Shown piece by piece: positions 54,137 to 62,168 of a DNA stretch of 64,000 nucleotides. The stretch comes from Ponticaulis sp. (GTDB taxonomy: Bacteria; Pseudomonadota; Alphaproteobacteria; Caulobacterales; Hyphomonadaceae), in assembly GCA_002692725.1 (NCBI GenBank), contig NZLU01000046.1:434001-498000 (forward strand). Direction: 5' to 3'. Under the pieces are notes generated by a model. It did no database searches, was not told the origin of the DNA, and was given only the letters and a program-made list of their open reading frames with translations. The first letter of the stretch is position 1; every line of letters begins with the position of its first letter. The position numbers and the translations under genes are program-made.

Positions 54137-55450
54137 CTAGCGAAACCGCCCTCTCAAAGGTAGAGGTGTTTCTTTTGACTGCGTTCGGATACGCGACCGC
54201 GGGGCTGTCGGTTTTACCACCCTGCTTCTCTGACTGGCCTCGAGGGCAAGCTTGCTGGCAATAGTGACATAGCTCACCCAGATCAGACTGTTTTGCTGAA
54301 GTGCAATGCTTTCTGAGATGCTGAACAATGCAAACAGCAATAAACTCCCCACCGCGAAAAGAGATGTTGTCCGGGAATTCAGGGTAAAAACCGCGCGGCA
54401 GAGATTGATCAGATAGTCAACCAACAACAACCCGCCACCAAGCCAGCCAAGCGCCAAAAGCACTTCAATCAGTCCATTATGGGCAGTGGGAACGGGCCAT
54501 TCCGTCGCGCGCCTCACAGCATTCGCCGGCACGCTCTCTTCACCCCAGAACGCCCCATAGCCATAGCCGAGCATTGGCCTGTCTTCGATCAGTCCGAACA
54601 GAACCTCCCAGATATCGGTCCGGCCTGTGAGTGTCAGATCACGTCCGAGAATCTGCACCAGAATTTCAGGCTGAACAAAGAAAATGAAGGCAACGGACGC
54701 AATCGCTGTCACGATGAACCACACCGTTACGGCAGATATGACACGCCCCTGCTTCATCCAGAGGAACAGCATCAGGAGCGCCATGCCGAGGCACAGCCCG
54801 AGCAGCGACGTCTTCGATGTCGACAACAACACAAGCATGATCGAAGCGAGCAGACCAAATGCCCACATTTTCCGGCGCTCTGTGTCCATCATCACCAGAA
54901 AGCCAAACAGAAAGCTCGCGCGCGCAAAATTGCCGCCCATAGCATTCTTTTCGAACCACAAACCGCGCCAGGCACCGACATGAATTTCGTACATGACGCC
55001 GAAACTCGGGACCAATCCGCCGGCAATCAGATTGCCAAGCGCCAGGATCAGCCAGACCACACCGAGGAGCCTCAGCAAATCCTTCCAGCTCAGAGCAGAT
55101 GCCAGATAAAAGCCGAAAAACGTGGTGAAGAGGATCGCAATGCCGCGCCGGAAACTGGTGGAAGGGTCAATCGACCAGGCAGCAGAGACGAAAGCCAGAA
55201 GTGACAAGATGACCAGCGCTGGTGACTTGCTGCAAATCGTCAGAAAACTTCGCCAACGGACTGAGACAGCAATCGCGGCATAAGCGTAGATCGGGAGCCA
55301 GAGAAAGCGCAGAAAAACGCCGCCTTCCGGGTTCTGCTCAGATGCAAACAGGCGCCCCAGCAAGGCTTCAGAAAACAACAATAAAGCAATGAGTATAAGC
55401 GCTGGCTCGATGGAGCCTTTTGCCAGTTTTGCGCTCTGCCGCCCAGTCAC
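54137..55450 (-). CDS. O-antigen ligase/polymerase-like membrane protein (Wzy/HfsC-like)
   Basis: This 437-aa polytopic protein has about 10-11 transmembrane segments and the Wzy_C region RTDIWEVLFGLIEDRPMLGY, YGAFWGEE and TAHNGLIEVLLALGWLGGG. Such proteins polymerise or ligate undecaprenyl-linked repeat units in the periplasm. Its position, followed in transcription by nothing and preceded by the BY-kinase-like gene, matches hfsC-hfsB-hfsA order in Caulobacter. It is 4 bp from the next gene upstream on its strand. Confidence 0.85.
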   Translation of the reverse strand: MTGRQSAKLAKGSIEPALILIALLLFSEALLGRLFASEQNPEGGVFLRFLWLPIYAYAAIAVSVRWRSFLTICSKSPALVILSLLAFVSAAWSIDPSTSFRRGIAILFTTFFGFYLASALSWKDLLRLLGVVWLILALGNLIAGGLVPSFGVMYEIHVGAWRGLWFEKNAMGGNFARASFLFGFLVMMDTERRKMWAFGLLASIMLVLLSTSKTSLLGLCLGMALLMLFLWMKQGRVISAVTVWFIVTAIASVAFIFFVQPEILVQILGRDLTLTGRTDIWEVLFGLIEDRPMLGYGYGAFWGEESVPANAVRRATEWPVPTAHNGLIEVLLALGWLGGGLLLVDYLINLCRAVFTLNSRTTSLFAVGSLLLFALFSISESIALQQNSLIWVSYVTIASKLALEASQRSRVVKPTAPRSRIRTQSKETPLPLRGRFR

Positions 55451-55454
55451 GCGT

Positions 55455-56156
55455 CTAGCCTACGATCCGGTCGGCAAGCCGGGCATCGGATTTTACACGA
55501 TTAGCCACCACGCCGAGCACATTGCCACCATGCGCCTCAATTTCATCGCGCAGCGCATTCACTTCACCCACCTGCGTGCGATCTGCCTGAACCACAAGAA
55601 TGACGCCATCCACATAACGTGTGACAGCAAGCGCGGCAGTCGATGTGTTGATCGGCGGCGCATCGATGACAGCCCAGTCGCAAACGGATTTGAGCGCCGT
55701 CCAGTATTCCGGGCTGGACCGTATCTGGACCTTCTGGCCGGGCTTCAGAAACTCATTCCGGAACTGGGTCACCATCAGATTGGAGTTTTCGACGCGGTGG
55801 ACACTCAGAAGACGCTGGCTGGCCTGTGTGCGTCCATCAACCGACTTCAGCTGGGGAACAACTTTATAGAATTGACGGGTCTTCAGCGATGCATCGAGCG
55901 CGCGCCCGGGAAGGCCAAGACGCGGAAACCGTTTGGCCTGGAAGGTCCGGAACTGATGATTGTCGATCAGGCTGAGATCAAGCAGCCAGGTCGAATTGGC
56001 TGAACGTGAGGCCAAAAGCAGAGCCAGCGACGCAGACACGCTGGAGGCCCCCTCGCCGGGCTTCGCACCAATCACCATAATTGTCCGCCCACCCGCATTT
56101 GAGGGCAGACGCTCAAGGGCTCTGGCTGTGTCTGTCAGGTCTGGTCTCAGATCCAT
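55455..56156 (-). CDS. CpsD/CapB-family P-loop protein (HfsB-like), altered Walker A
   Basis: This 233-aa cytoplasmic P-loop protein is of the BY-kinase family that pairs with Wzc-like membrane proteins. Walker A reads GAKPGEGASSVSASLA (about residues 29-44), where the usual Lys before Ser is Ala. Walker A-prime is WLLDLSLIDNHQF, and the Walker B region is VCDWAVIDAPPI. No Tyr-rich C-terminal tail is present. It may therefore not be an active tyrosine kinase and could act as a structural partner. It is adjacent to the membrane partner 9 bp upstream. Confidence 0.82.
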   Translation of the reverse strand: MDLRPDLTDTARALERLPSNAGGRTIMVIGAKPGEGASSVSASLALLLASRSANSTWLLDLSLIDNHQFRTFQAKRFPRLGLPGRALDASLKTRQFYKVVPQLKSVDGRTQASQRLLSVHRVENSNLMVTQFRNEFLKPGQKVQIRSSPEYWTALKSVCDWAVIDAPPINTSTAALAVTRYVDGVILVVQADRTQVGEVNALRDEIEAHGGNVLGVVANRVKSDARLADRIVG

Positions 56157-56165
56157 CTTATCCCC

Positions 56166-57662
56166 TCACATTGCCCGCACACTGGAGAGAACAGGCAATC
56201 CAGTCGTTCGGCCAATGCTCCCCGCCGTCGGCATGGTGTTGCGCGAAAAAATCACGATCAGCGCAACAATCAGTCCCGTGAAGCCCCCAAACAGCAGCCC
56301 CGCTGCCGCGATTACTTTTTTCATGCTTTTACCGCGCGATGGCGGACGCGCAGGTTCAAGAATCTGAATGTTATCGAAGTCAGACATGGTGACTTCACGT
56401 TTCAGGCGCTCTTCGCCTTCACGGACCGTCAGCGACCGGAGCTGATTATCCAGAATCGCGCGGTCGCGCACCAATTCCTGATATTTCGGCTCGAGCCGGA
56501 TCAGTTCCAGCTGACGACGTTCGATCTGATTTTTCTGCCGACGCAATTCATCAAAACGCGTCTTGAGTGCCGACGAGTCTGCGTCCAGCTCAGCCCGCTT
56601 CTGATCCAGCGCCTGAAACACTTCGTTTGGTCCACGGCGGATGGTGCCCATGCCCTCGCCCTGATTGGAGATCAGCGTCTGAACATTCTCGATCTGGCGA
56701 TCGATCGCCTGAACCTGAGGGGTATCGGGCAGATAGGTCGACAACAAACCCTCGCGCTGAATGCGAAGATCCAGCAATTGCTGCTGATAATTGGTCTCAA
56801 CATAGAGATCGATCGTGGGCTCGGTCAGCGAGAGCTGTGCCGTCAGCGCACCAAGGCGGCCATCGACTTCACTCTTCTGGGCCTGCACCTGCAACAATTC
56901 ATCAGTGATCCGGCTATAATTGGATGCAACTGACGTCTTCTCGGTGTCGAAATCGCCAATACGATTGTCCACCAGAAAGCGCTCCAGCGCGGCATCCGCC
57001 AGCGCAAGCTCATCCATCAGCGACTCCCGCTGACGCGTCAGAACTGACCGGTCGCTCGACGTGAACAGATCAGCGCGATATTCGAGATAGGTTTCGATAA
57101 TGGTGTTCAACACATCTGCCGCAACCTGCGGGTCTTCATGTTGAAAACTTGTGCGAATGACCGGGTTCTTTGGAGCCGCACCGGCAGAAAACGATTTTTG
57201 CAGCGATTCAATGGCGCGCTCATACAATAAGGGCTGTTCGGTTGGCGGAGCCTTTTCCATCGCGGCCTGAGCACTTGGGTCGATCACTTCCAGGCCGAGC
57301 TTTCGGATCACACGATCGAAAATCACGGGACTGTACAGAAGTTCGACTTCCGACTCGGTGATCTCTTCCTGACCCAGAACAGCGTTCTGAACCTGCCCGA
57401 CAATGGGATCGAATACGCGTTCAGCGCCAGCAGTGACCTGCACACGAGAGGTCGCAATATATTTCACCGGCATCATCATGGCGGCGATCACTGCCAGAAT
57501 GACAAACGGGATTGTCACAAACGCAATCAGGAATTTGGACCGCCAGATCGACACCACAAGATCGGCAAGCGAAAGTTGCGGTCTCCCATAAGGCGCATCG
57601 GCTACCGACGTCACGGCAGAAGCAGACGTATGACTTGTCGTCCATCCATCATCGGCGGGCAT
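56166..57662 (-). CDS. Wzc/ExoP-type chain-length determinant membrane protein (HfsA-like), without kinase domain
   Basis: This protein of about 498 aa has two transmembrane segments (FLIAFVTIPFVILAVIAAMM near residue 45; VIAAAGLLFGGFTGLIVALIV near the C-terminus). They flank a periplasmic region with a Wzz domain and a long coiled coil (LDQKRAELDADSSALKTRFD, RRQLELIRLEPKYQELVRDR). The cytoplasmic kinase domain of a full Wzc is absent and appears supplied by the next gene. ATG 57662 is preferred; a GTG at 57716 adds 18 residues. It is divergent from the Wza-like gene across a 119-bp promoter region. Confidence 0.87.
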   Translation of the reverse strand: MPADDGWTTSHTSASAVTSVADAPYGRPQLSLADLVVSIWRSKFLIAFVTIPFVILAVIAAMMMPVKYIATSRVQVTAGAERVFDPIVGQVQNAVLGQEEITESEVELLYSPVIFDRVIRKLGLEVIDPSAQAAMEKAPPTEQPLLYERAIESLQKSFSAGAAPKNPVIRTSFQHEDPQVAADVLNTIIETYLEYRADLFTSSDRSVLTRQRESLMDELALADAALERFLVDNRIGDFDTEKTSVASNYSRITDELLQVQAQKSEVDGRLGALTAQLSLTEPTIDLYVETNYQQQLLDLRIQREGLLSTYLPDTPQVQAIDRQIENVQTLISNQGEGMGTIRRGPNEVFQALDQKRAELDADSSALKTRFDELRRQKNQIERRQLELIRLEPKYQELVRDRAILDNQLRSLTVREGEERLKREVTMSDFDNIQILEPARPPSRGKSMKKVIAAAGLLFGGFTGLIVALIVIFSRNTMPTAGSIGRTTGLPVLSSVRAM

Positions 57663-57780
57663 TCGATTCGGCCTCGGCTGAAAAAAGTATTCGCGAGTTA
57701 TTTCTGGGAAATTCACCTTAATATTTCATTGATGATTAACAGTGATCCTACCGCTGAAATCTCATGGGACGATCTGAACG

Positions 57781-58488
57781 ATGAAGACCCGCGCAATACT
57801 TCTGCTCGGCGGCATTCTTGCGGCGTGCACAAGTCACCCGAACCCGACAATTCCGGCGAATGGGGTTCAGGGGTTTCAACCCTACTCGCCCTCCCTCCCC
57901 AATTATCGGGTCTATCCGGGCGATCAGCTGCGCGTGACCATCTATTCTGCCCCCGAACTCAGCCAGGAAAACCTGATTGTCGGCCCAGATGGCCGGATAC
58001 AACTTCCGCTGCTCGAACCCATCATGGTGGCTGACCGGACAATTCCTGAAATCAACACCCTCCTCAAAAACGCTATGGCGACACGTCTTGTCGATCCGAG
58101 CCTTGACGCGGTTGTCACAATGTTTGGTCCGCAGACCGTATTTGTCGGAGGAGAAGTGGGACAACCTGGAATCATCGAAATGCCAGGTCAGGTCGACGCC
58201 CTTCAGGCCATCATCATGGCCGGCGGATTTACCGATCGGGCGCGGGAACGGCAGGTTATTCTTGTTCGCAGAGATCCGGACGGCACCGTCAACAGCTATT
58301 CGCTGGACGTCCGGTCGGGATGGAACGACCCTCAGATTGCCAATCTAGGCCCTTTACAGAGATTTGACGTGATCTACGTGCCAAAGACACGGATCGCGCA
58401 GCACAATCTCTTCATGCAGCAATACATTCGCGACGCCCTGCCCGTCAGCTTCAGTTTCGTCTACGATCTGGCACGCACCAATCAATAG
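57781..58488 (+). CDS. Polysaccharide export lipoprotein (Wza/HfsD-like)
   Basis: This 235-aa outer-membrane export protein has a lipobox (LLGGILAAC, Cys about 16). It carries the poly_export domain (YRVYPGDQLRVTIYSAPELS) and two SLBB-type beta-grasp regions (VFVGGEVGQPGIIEMPGQ, DALQAIIMAGGF). The C-terminus ends in a hydrophobic/aromatic helix (LPVSFSFVYDLARTNQ). In the Wza family the lipid and C-terminal helix anchor the octamer in the outer membrane. It is divergent from the Wzc-like gene and most likely forms the export channel of the same system. Confidence 0.9.
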   Translation: MKTRAILLLGGILAACTSHPNPTIPANGVQGFQPYSPSLPNYRVYPGDQLRVTIYSAPELSQENLIVGPDGRIQLPLLEPIMVADRTIPEINTLLKNAMATRLVDPSLDAVVTMFGPQTVFVGGEVGQPGIIEMPGQVDALQAIIMAGGFTDRARERQVILVRRDPDGTVNSYSLDVRSGWNDPQIANLGPLQRFDVIYVPKTRIAQHNLFMQQYIRDALPVSFSFVYDLARTNQ

Positions 58489-58565
58489 GTCAGCGCGCCT
58501 CTGACAGGCGGTCAGCAGCAATCAGACGGACAGGCAGATCGATTAATCTGCACTGTCTGTGTGTG

Positions 58566-58838
58566 TTAGTTTGCGAGAGACAGCCACTCACGTGCTGCTT
58601 TCTGAGCGGCCGCAATTTCCTCGGTACTCATGAAATCAGCCAGTTCTTTGCGAGACTGCTTGGCATCGGCATACCCGCGCAGGGCTGCCAGATTGAACCA
58701 TTTGTGAGCTGTCACATAATCAACCGGCACACCAAGGCCAGTCGAATAAACAAGTCCCATGCGGTAAAGTTCTTCAGCAGCGGACTCAGGACCCAATTCT
58801 TCACATGGGGCTTCAAGATTGCTTTCAGCAAAAGCCAT
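58566..58838 (-). CDS. Small Sel1-repeat protein
   Basis: This 90-aa protein contains a Sel1-like (TPR-related) helical repeat, LYRMGLVYSTGLGVPVDYVTAHKWFNLAALRGYADA, given here only as its motif type: a GLGV turn followed by AHKWFNLAALRG. It has a short N-terminus and a C-terminal helix (STEEIAAAQKAAREWLSL). It has no signal peptide. Short single-repeat proteins of this kind are common in alphaproteobacteria and are thought to mediate protein contacts; the target is unknown. It is monocistronic. Confidence 0.8.
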   Translation of the reverse strand: MAFAESNLEAPCEELGPESAAEELYRMGLVYSTGLGVPVDYVTAHKWFNLAALRGYADAKQSRKELADFMSTEEIAAAQKAAREWLSLAN

Positions 58839-59202
58839 TTGTCTTACTCCTACACCAATCGCAGGATGCCGTCCGGTTACCGGATCATTTTACATCCCAA
58901 CAAATCACCCGTCAGCACTTGCTGACAGTCAAAGTAAGCCAAGGATATATTGCTCTATAGTTAACCGAATTCGCTTTTTGCTGTCTCTCTTTTATAAATC
59001 TTTCACCCTGTTATCCGTTTGTTTATTTGAGTTGACAGGGTGCTAATACTTACTCTGTCGGAACGCATTCTTGAGCGCCTCAAAATCACAGGCCCTGACG
59101 GTAAGGTTAAGGAGAATGGTTCGTCTCACATAGCGACAACCTGCCCCTTTGGTCTGGTAAGGTCCTCAGTTATACCTCCCCCGTCCAGATTCTGAGGTCT
59201 TC
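58839..59202. other. Gene-free region between Sel1 and oxygenase genes
   Basis: No reading frame with convincing coding character was found. The stretch is AT-rich around 58930-59060, contains a TTGACA (59032-59037), and probably carries the divergent promoters of the Sel1 gene (minus) and the oxygenase gene (plus). Hairpins good enough for a small RNA terminator were not seen. Confidence 0.4.
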
Positions 59203-60162
59203 ATGCTCACCACGCTAAAACCCATCTCCCTTCCGGCCGACGAGGCCGACGACGCTGAATTCACAAAAGCGCTGATGGCCGCTTTCATGGAGACGGGGTT
59301 TGCCGTGATTTCAAATCATGGCCTCGATCAGAGCGTGATCGATCAGGCCTATGCCGTATCGCGAGACTTCTTCAGCCTGCCTGCAGAAACAAAACAGAAA
59401 TATTTCGATCCAGAGGGCGCCGGTCAACGCGGCTACACGCCGTTCGGGACTGAGAACGCCAAAGGCAATGAGACCATCGATTTGAAGGAGTTCTGGCACA
59501 CGGGTCGTGAACTACCGGAAAATCACGCCTATGCGGCCATCATGCCGGAAACACCTTCGGTTTCAGAAGTACCCACATTCGATACCGCAACACGGGATCT
59601 GTTCGAGGCCTTTGACGCCCTCGGCGCACGCTTGCTCCGCTCAGTCGCCTCAGGCCTCGGCCTTCCGCGCGATTGGTTCGCTGACAAGGTCCGCTACGGC
59701 AATTCCATTTTGCGCCTGCTTCACTATCCCGCGCAGACATCCCCGCCGCCAGAAGGGTCTGTGCGGGCCGCCGCGCACGAAGATATCAATGTCATCACGC
59801 TTTTGCTTGGCGCCGATGAGGCGGGTCTTCAGGTGCGTCCGCGTGGCCATGATGACTGGATTTCAATCGAAGCGCCGAAAGGCAGCCTCGTTATCAATGT
59901 CGGCGATATGCTTCAGCGCCTGACCAATCATGTGCTTCAAAGCACCACGCATCAGGTGATCAATCCGGCGCCGGAGCGCTCTCGTTTCAGCCGCTACTCC
60001 CTACCCTTCTTCCTGCATTTCGAACCGGACGTGCAGATCAGATCGCTTGAGAGCTGCGTCACTGAAGACAATCCGGATCGCTATCCTGAACCGATTACGG
60101 CAAATGAATATCTCCTGGAGCGGCTTGAAGAGATCGGTCTTCTGAAACGTAAGCCAGGTTAA
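59203..60162 (+). CDS. 2-Oxoglutarate/Fe(II)-dependent oxygenase (isopenicillin N synthase-like)
   Basis: This 319-aa jelly-roll oxygenase has an N-terminal DIOX_N domain (FMETGFAVISNHGLDQSVID). The core has the iron ligands His192 and Asp194 in RAAAHEDINVITLL and His250 in LQSTTHQVINP, and the 2-oxoglutarate-binding Arg-x-Ser (RFS, about 261-263). It belongs to the large group of isopenicillin N synthase-like/ethylene-forming-type enzymes; the substrate cannot be read from sequence. The ATG at 59203 is the first in frame with full domain coverage. It stands alone. Confidence 0.9.
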   Translation: MLTTLKPISLPADEADDAEFTKALMAAFMETGFAVISNHGLDQSVIDQAYAVSRDFFSLPAETKQKYFDPEGAGQRGYTPFGTENAKGNETIDLKEFWHTGRELPENHAYAAIMPETPSVSEVPTFDTATRDLFEAFDALGARLLRSVASGLGLPRDWFADKVRYGNSILRLLHYPAQTSPPPEGSVRAAAHEDINVITLLLGADEAGLQVRPRGHDDWISIEAPKGSLVINVGDMLQRLTNHVLQSTTHQVINPAPERSRFSRYSLPFFLHFEPDVQIRSLESCVTEDNPDRYPEPITANEYLLERLEEIGLLKRKPG

Positions 60163-60252
60163 TCTGCCGTTCAGCTAAGGTTCAGGCAGCGGGCTCTAGC
60201 CTCTTCAGGTGTGTGTGGGGAATCGAACCGGATCAAACTGGAGGTGCTCCGT

Positions 60253-60936
60253 ATGAAACCCATCAAACTGGTCGGCCTGGCTCTGTTATCTGGCGGTCTG
60301 ATCGCCGGACTTGCCGGAACGGCCTCTGCTCAGAGCTTTGGCTCTGAAAAGCCGGGCTATGTTGAGACCAATACTCAAGGCTTTGGCACAGCTAAGCTGA
60401 CTTATGTGAATGATCGCGATCGAAATGGTCGTTGGAACGGCAATAACCGTGGCAATCGCAATGACTGGCGTGGTCACAATAATCGCCGGGACGATCATCG
60501 CGGGAATCGTCACGACAATCGCCGTGATGGCCGCTGGGATCGTGGACATGATCGCCGCAATTACGGTCGGAACAACCATAACAATCGGTATTCGGGACAC
60601 AATTCCTATCGCGGCAATTACGGCAATCATTATCGCTACACGCCGCCTCGGAATTACGGGCACAACAATTACCGGCCACGCTATGCCTGGAATCCGAACC
60701 GCCGCGTGATTTACGCACCGAACTATTATCGCCCGAACTATCGGCCCCATTACAGAGTCGGTGCACGCTTCCGCGGTTATGACCGGTATCGGATCAATGA
60801 TTACCGTCGCTGGGGGCTCTATCAGCCACCACACGGCCATTATTGGGTCCGACACAATAATGACGCCTATCTGGCTGCCGCTGGAACGGGCCTGGTAGTA
60901 GGCATCATTGTCGGCGCTTTGGCCGGCGGTTATTGA
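60253..60936 (+). CDS. RcnB-like periplasmic protein with Asn/Arg/His/Tyr-rich linker
   Basis: The 227-aa product has a signal peptide (LVGLALLSGGLIAGLAGTASA) and a very low-complexity middle (Asn, Arg, His, Tyr, Gly; residues about 55-175). The conserved RcnB-type C-terminus (YRINDYRRWGLYQPPHGHYW, then a hydrophobic GTGLVVGIIVGALAGGY) follows. RcnB in E. coli affects nickel/cobalt homeostasis, and related proteins are widespread in alphaproteobacteria. ATG 60253 follows GGAGG by 9 bp. A bidirectional terminator follows, between it and phyR. Metal binding is suggested by the histidines but not shown. Confidence 0.82.
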   Translation: MKPIKLVGLALLSGGLIAGLAGTASAQSFGSEKPGYVETNTQGFGTAKLTYVNDRDRNGRWNGNNRGNRNDWRGHNNRRDDHRGNRHDNRRDGRWDRGHDRRNYGRNNHNNRYSGHNSYRGNYGNHYRYTPPRNYGHNNYRPRYAWNPNRRVIYAPNYYRPNYRPHYRVGARFRGYDRYRINDYRRWGLYQPPHGHYWVRHNNDAYLAAAGTGLVVGIIVGALAGGY

Positions 60937-60962
60937 TCCGGCAAAGTCAAACCCCAAAAGAG

Positions 60963-60991
60963 AAAAGCCCGGTCTTTCGACCGGGCTTTTT
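60963..60991. terminator. Rho-independent terminator, bidirectional
   Basis: AAAAGCCCGGTC and GACCGGGCTTTT pair over 12 bp around TTTC, flanked by A and T runs. It lies between the stop codons of the RcnB-like gene and phyR (convergent) and can end both transcripts. Confidence 0.9.
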
Positions 60992-61013
60992 CATTTCATA
61001 GTGGTTTATGCTG

Positions 61014-61811
61014 TCAGGCTGCTTCCTGATCCGCTTTGGACGGATGGAAGAACAGCGCCTGACCAATGGCCGCTTTCACAGTGCTTTCCTGGAACGGCTT
61101 GGAAATCAGATAGGTGGGCTCTGGGCGCTCGCCTGTAAGAAGGCGCTCCGGAAAGGCGGTGATGAAAATCACTGGAACGTCGAATTTCTCAAGAATGTCA
61201 TGGGCGGCATCAATTCCAGACGAATTATCGGCCAACTGAATGTCACAAAGGACCAGCCCTGGCGGGTTGTCTGACGCCATCTGCACCGCTTCATCACGCG
61301 TGGTCGCATTGCCCGTGACTTCATGGCCGAGTTCTTCAACAATTTGCTCGATATCGGCTGCAATGATTGGCTCGTCCTCAATGATCAGAACCTTGGTGCG
61401 AAGCTCGCTCTCGACTTCTTTCTGAGCCAGATTGATGAGCGATGTGACCTCATCATTGGATGTGTTCAGAACAATGGCCGCCTCAGACAAGGTAAAGCCC
61501 TCAAGTGAAGTCAGAAGGAAGGCCTGTCTGTGAAGTGGCGCCAGAGCCTGAAGACGCTTGTCAGCGGGGTCGATGGTTGGAGCAATCTCTCCTCCCTCAA
61601 GCTCGGCACCCGTCTGAGACCAGATTGCGTGGAAGAACTGGTAGAGCGCGAGCCGCGGTGACAATTCGTCATCAAACTGATCAGGGGCTTCAGCCAGAGC
61701 AGCCAGCGAAGCACGGATATAGGAGTCTCCGCTTGACTGGCTGCCGGTTAGAGCGCGCGCATAACGGCGCAGAAATGGTAAATGGGGACCAATTTGCTCG
61801 ACAAATGACAT
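61014..61811 (-). CDS. phyR: General stress response anti-anti-sigma regulator PhyR
   Basis: PhyR, when phosphorylated, binds the anti-sigma factor NepR and so releases EcfG. Residues about 1-135 form an ECF-sigma-like domain (MSFVEQIGPHLPFLRRYARA, then DKRLQALAPLHRQAFLLTSL and FTLSEAAIVLNTSNDEV). The receiver domain from about 140 carries the acidic pair EDEP, the phosphoacceptor Asp at about 190 (GLVLCDIQLAD) and the conserved Lys in LISKPFQ. Start 61811 (MSFVEQIG) is clearly the family start; the reading from 61919 extends through the promoter. It is divergent from nepR-ecfG. Confidence 0.97.
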   Translation of the reverse strand: MSFVEQIGPHLPFLRRYARALTGSQSSGDSYIRASLAALAEAPDQFDDELSPRLALYQFFHAIWSQTGAELEGGEIAPTIDPADKRLQALAPLHRQAFLLTSLEGFTLSEAAIVLNTSNDEVTSLINLAQKEVESELRTKVLIIEDEPIIAADIEQIVEELGHEVTGNATTRDEAVQMASDNPPGLVLCDIQLADNSSGIDAAHDILEKFDVPVIFITAFPERLLTGERPEPTYLISKPFQESTVKAAIGQALFFHPSKADQEAA

Positions 61812-61839
61812 AGACACTCTCTCGTATAGTTTCATGATC

Positions 61840-61864
61840 AATGCAGGCGATCCGAATTGGTTCC
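61840..61864 (-). promoter_or_regulatory. EcfG-type promoter for phyR
   Basis: On the minus strand GGAACC (61864-61859) is followed after 15 bases by CATT (61843-61840), 29 bp before the phyR ATG. EcfG promoters have GGAAC and CGTT with about this spacing, so the -35 matches exactly and the -10 differs at one position. The same pair occurs on the other strand facing nepR. Confidence 0.6.
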
Positions 61865-61895
61865 AAAAAAAAATGCAGTTTTTTTGTTCCGCGGA

Positions 61896-61920
61896 GGAAC
61901 CAATAAGGATGTGACGCATT
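61896..61920 (+). promoter_or_regulatory. EcfG-type promoter for nepR-ecfG
   Basis: GGAACC (61896-61901), 15 bases, then CATT (61917-61920) lie 38 bp before the nepR start. The layout is the same as the phyR promoter on the opposite strand, pointing to autoregulation of the stress module by EcfG. Confidence 0.6.
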
Positions 61921-61957
61921 TCTATGGCACGTTATTATAGAAAAGTTCGACAGGATC

Positions 61958-62149
61958 ATGAGTAGTCTGAAGAGTCATATGAATAAGCCAAACGAAGAAA
62001 ACGCGGATGAAACGCGTGACCGGCGCACTCGGCAGAAGCGTATCGGAAACCAGCTACGACGCCTTTATGATGAGGTCGCGACGGAGCCGGTGCCCGACGA
62101 CTTTATGAAGCTTCTTGACCAAGCTGATAAAAATAAAAAGCAAAAATAA
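61958..62149 (+). CDS. nepR: Anti-sigma factor NepR
   Basis: NepR is a small protein (63 aa here) that holds EcfG inactive until PhyR is phosphorylated. The conserved core is GNQLRRLYDEVATEPVPDDF, the two-helix sequence that binds sigma region 2/4 or PhyR. The N-terminal and C-terminal flanks are charged and disordered, as usual. An internal ATG at 61979 is a possible alternative start. It precedes ecfG by 19 bp. Confidence 0.95.
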   Translation: MSSLKSHMNKPNEENADETRDRRTRQKRIGNQLRRLYDEVATEPVPDDFMKLLDQADKNKKQK

Positions 62150-62168
62150 CGCCGGGAAGACCAGTCAC

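Noticed and set aside
57718-57739. Possible CtrA site before the Wza-like gene
   Set aside because: Two TTAA motifs are 14 bases apart instead of 7, and no full TTAACCAT motif is present.
59032-59060. Sigma-70 promoter starting at TTGACA
   Set aside because: The -35 is perfect, but no acceptable -10 lies 16-18 bases downstream.
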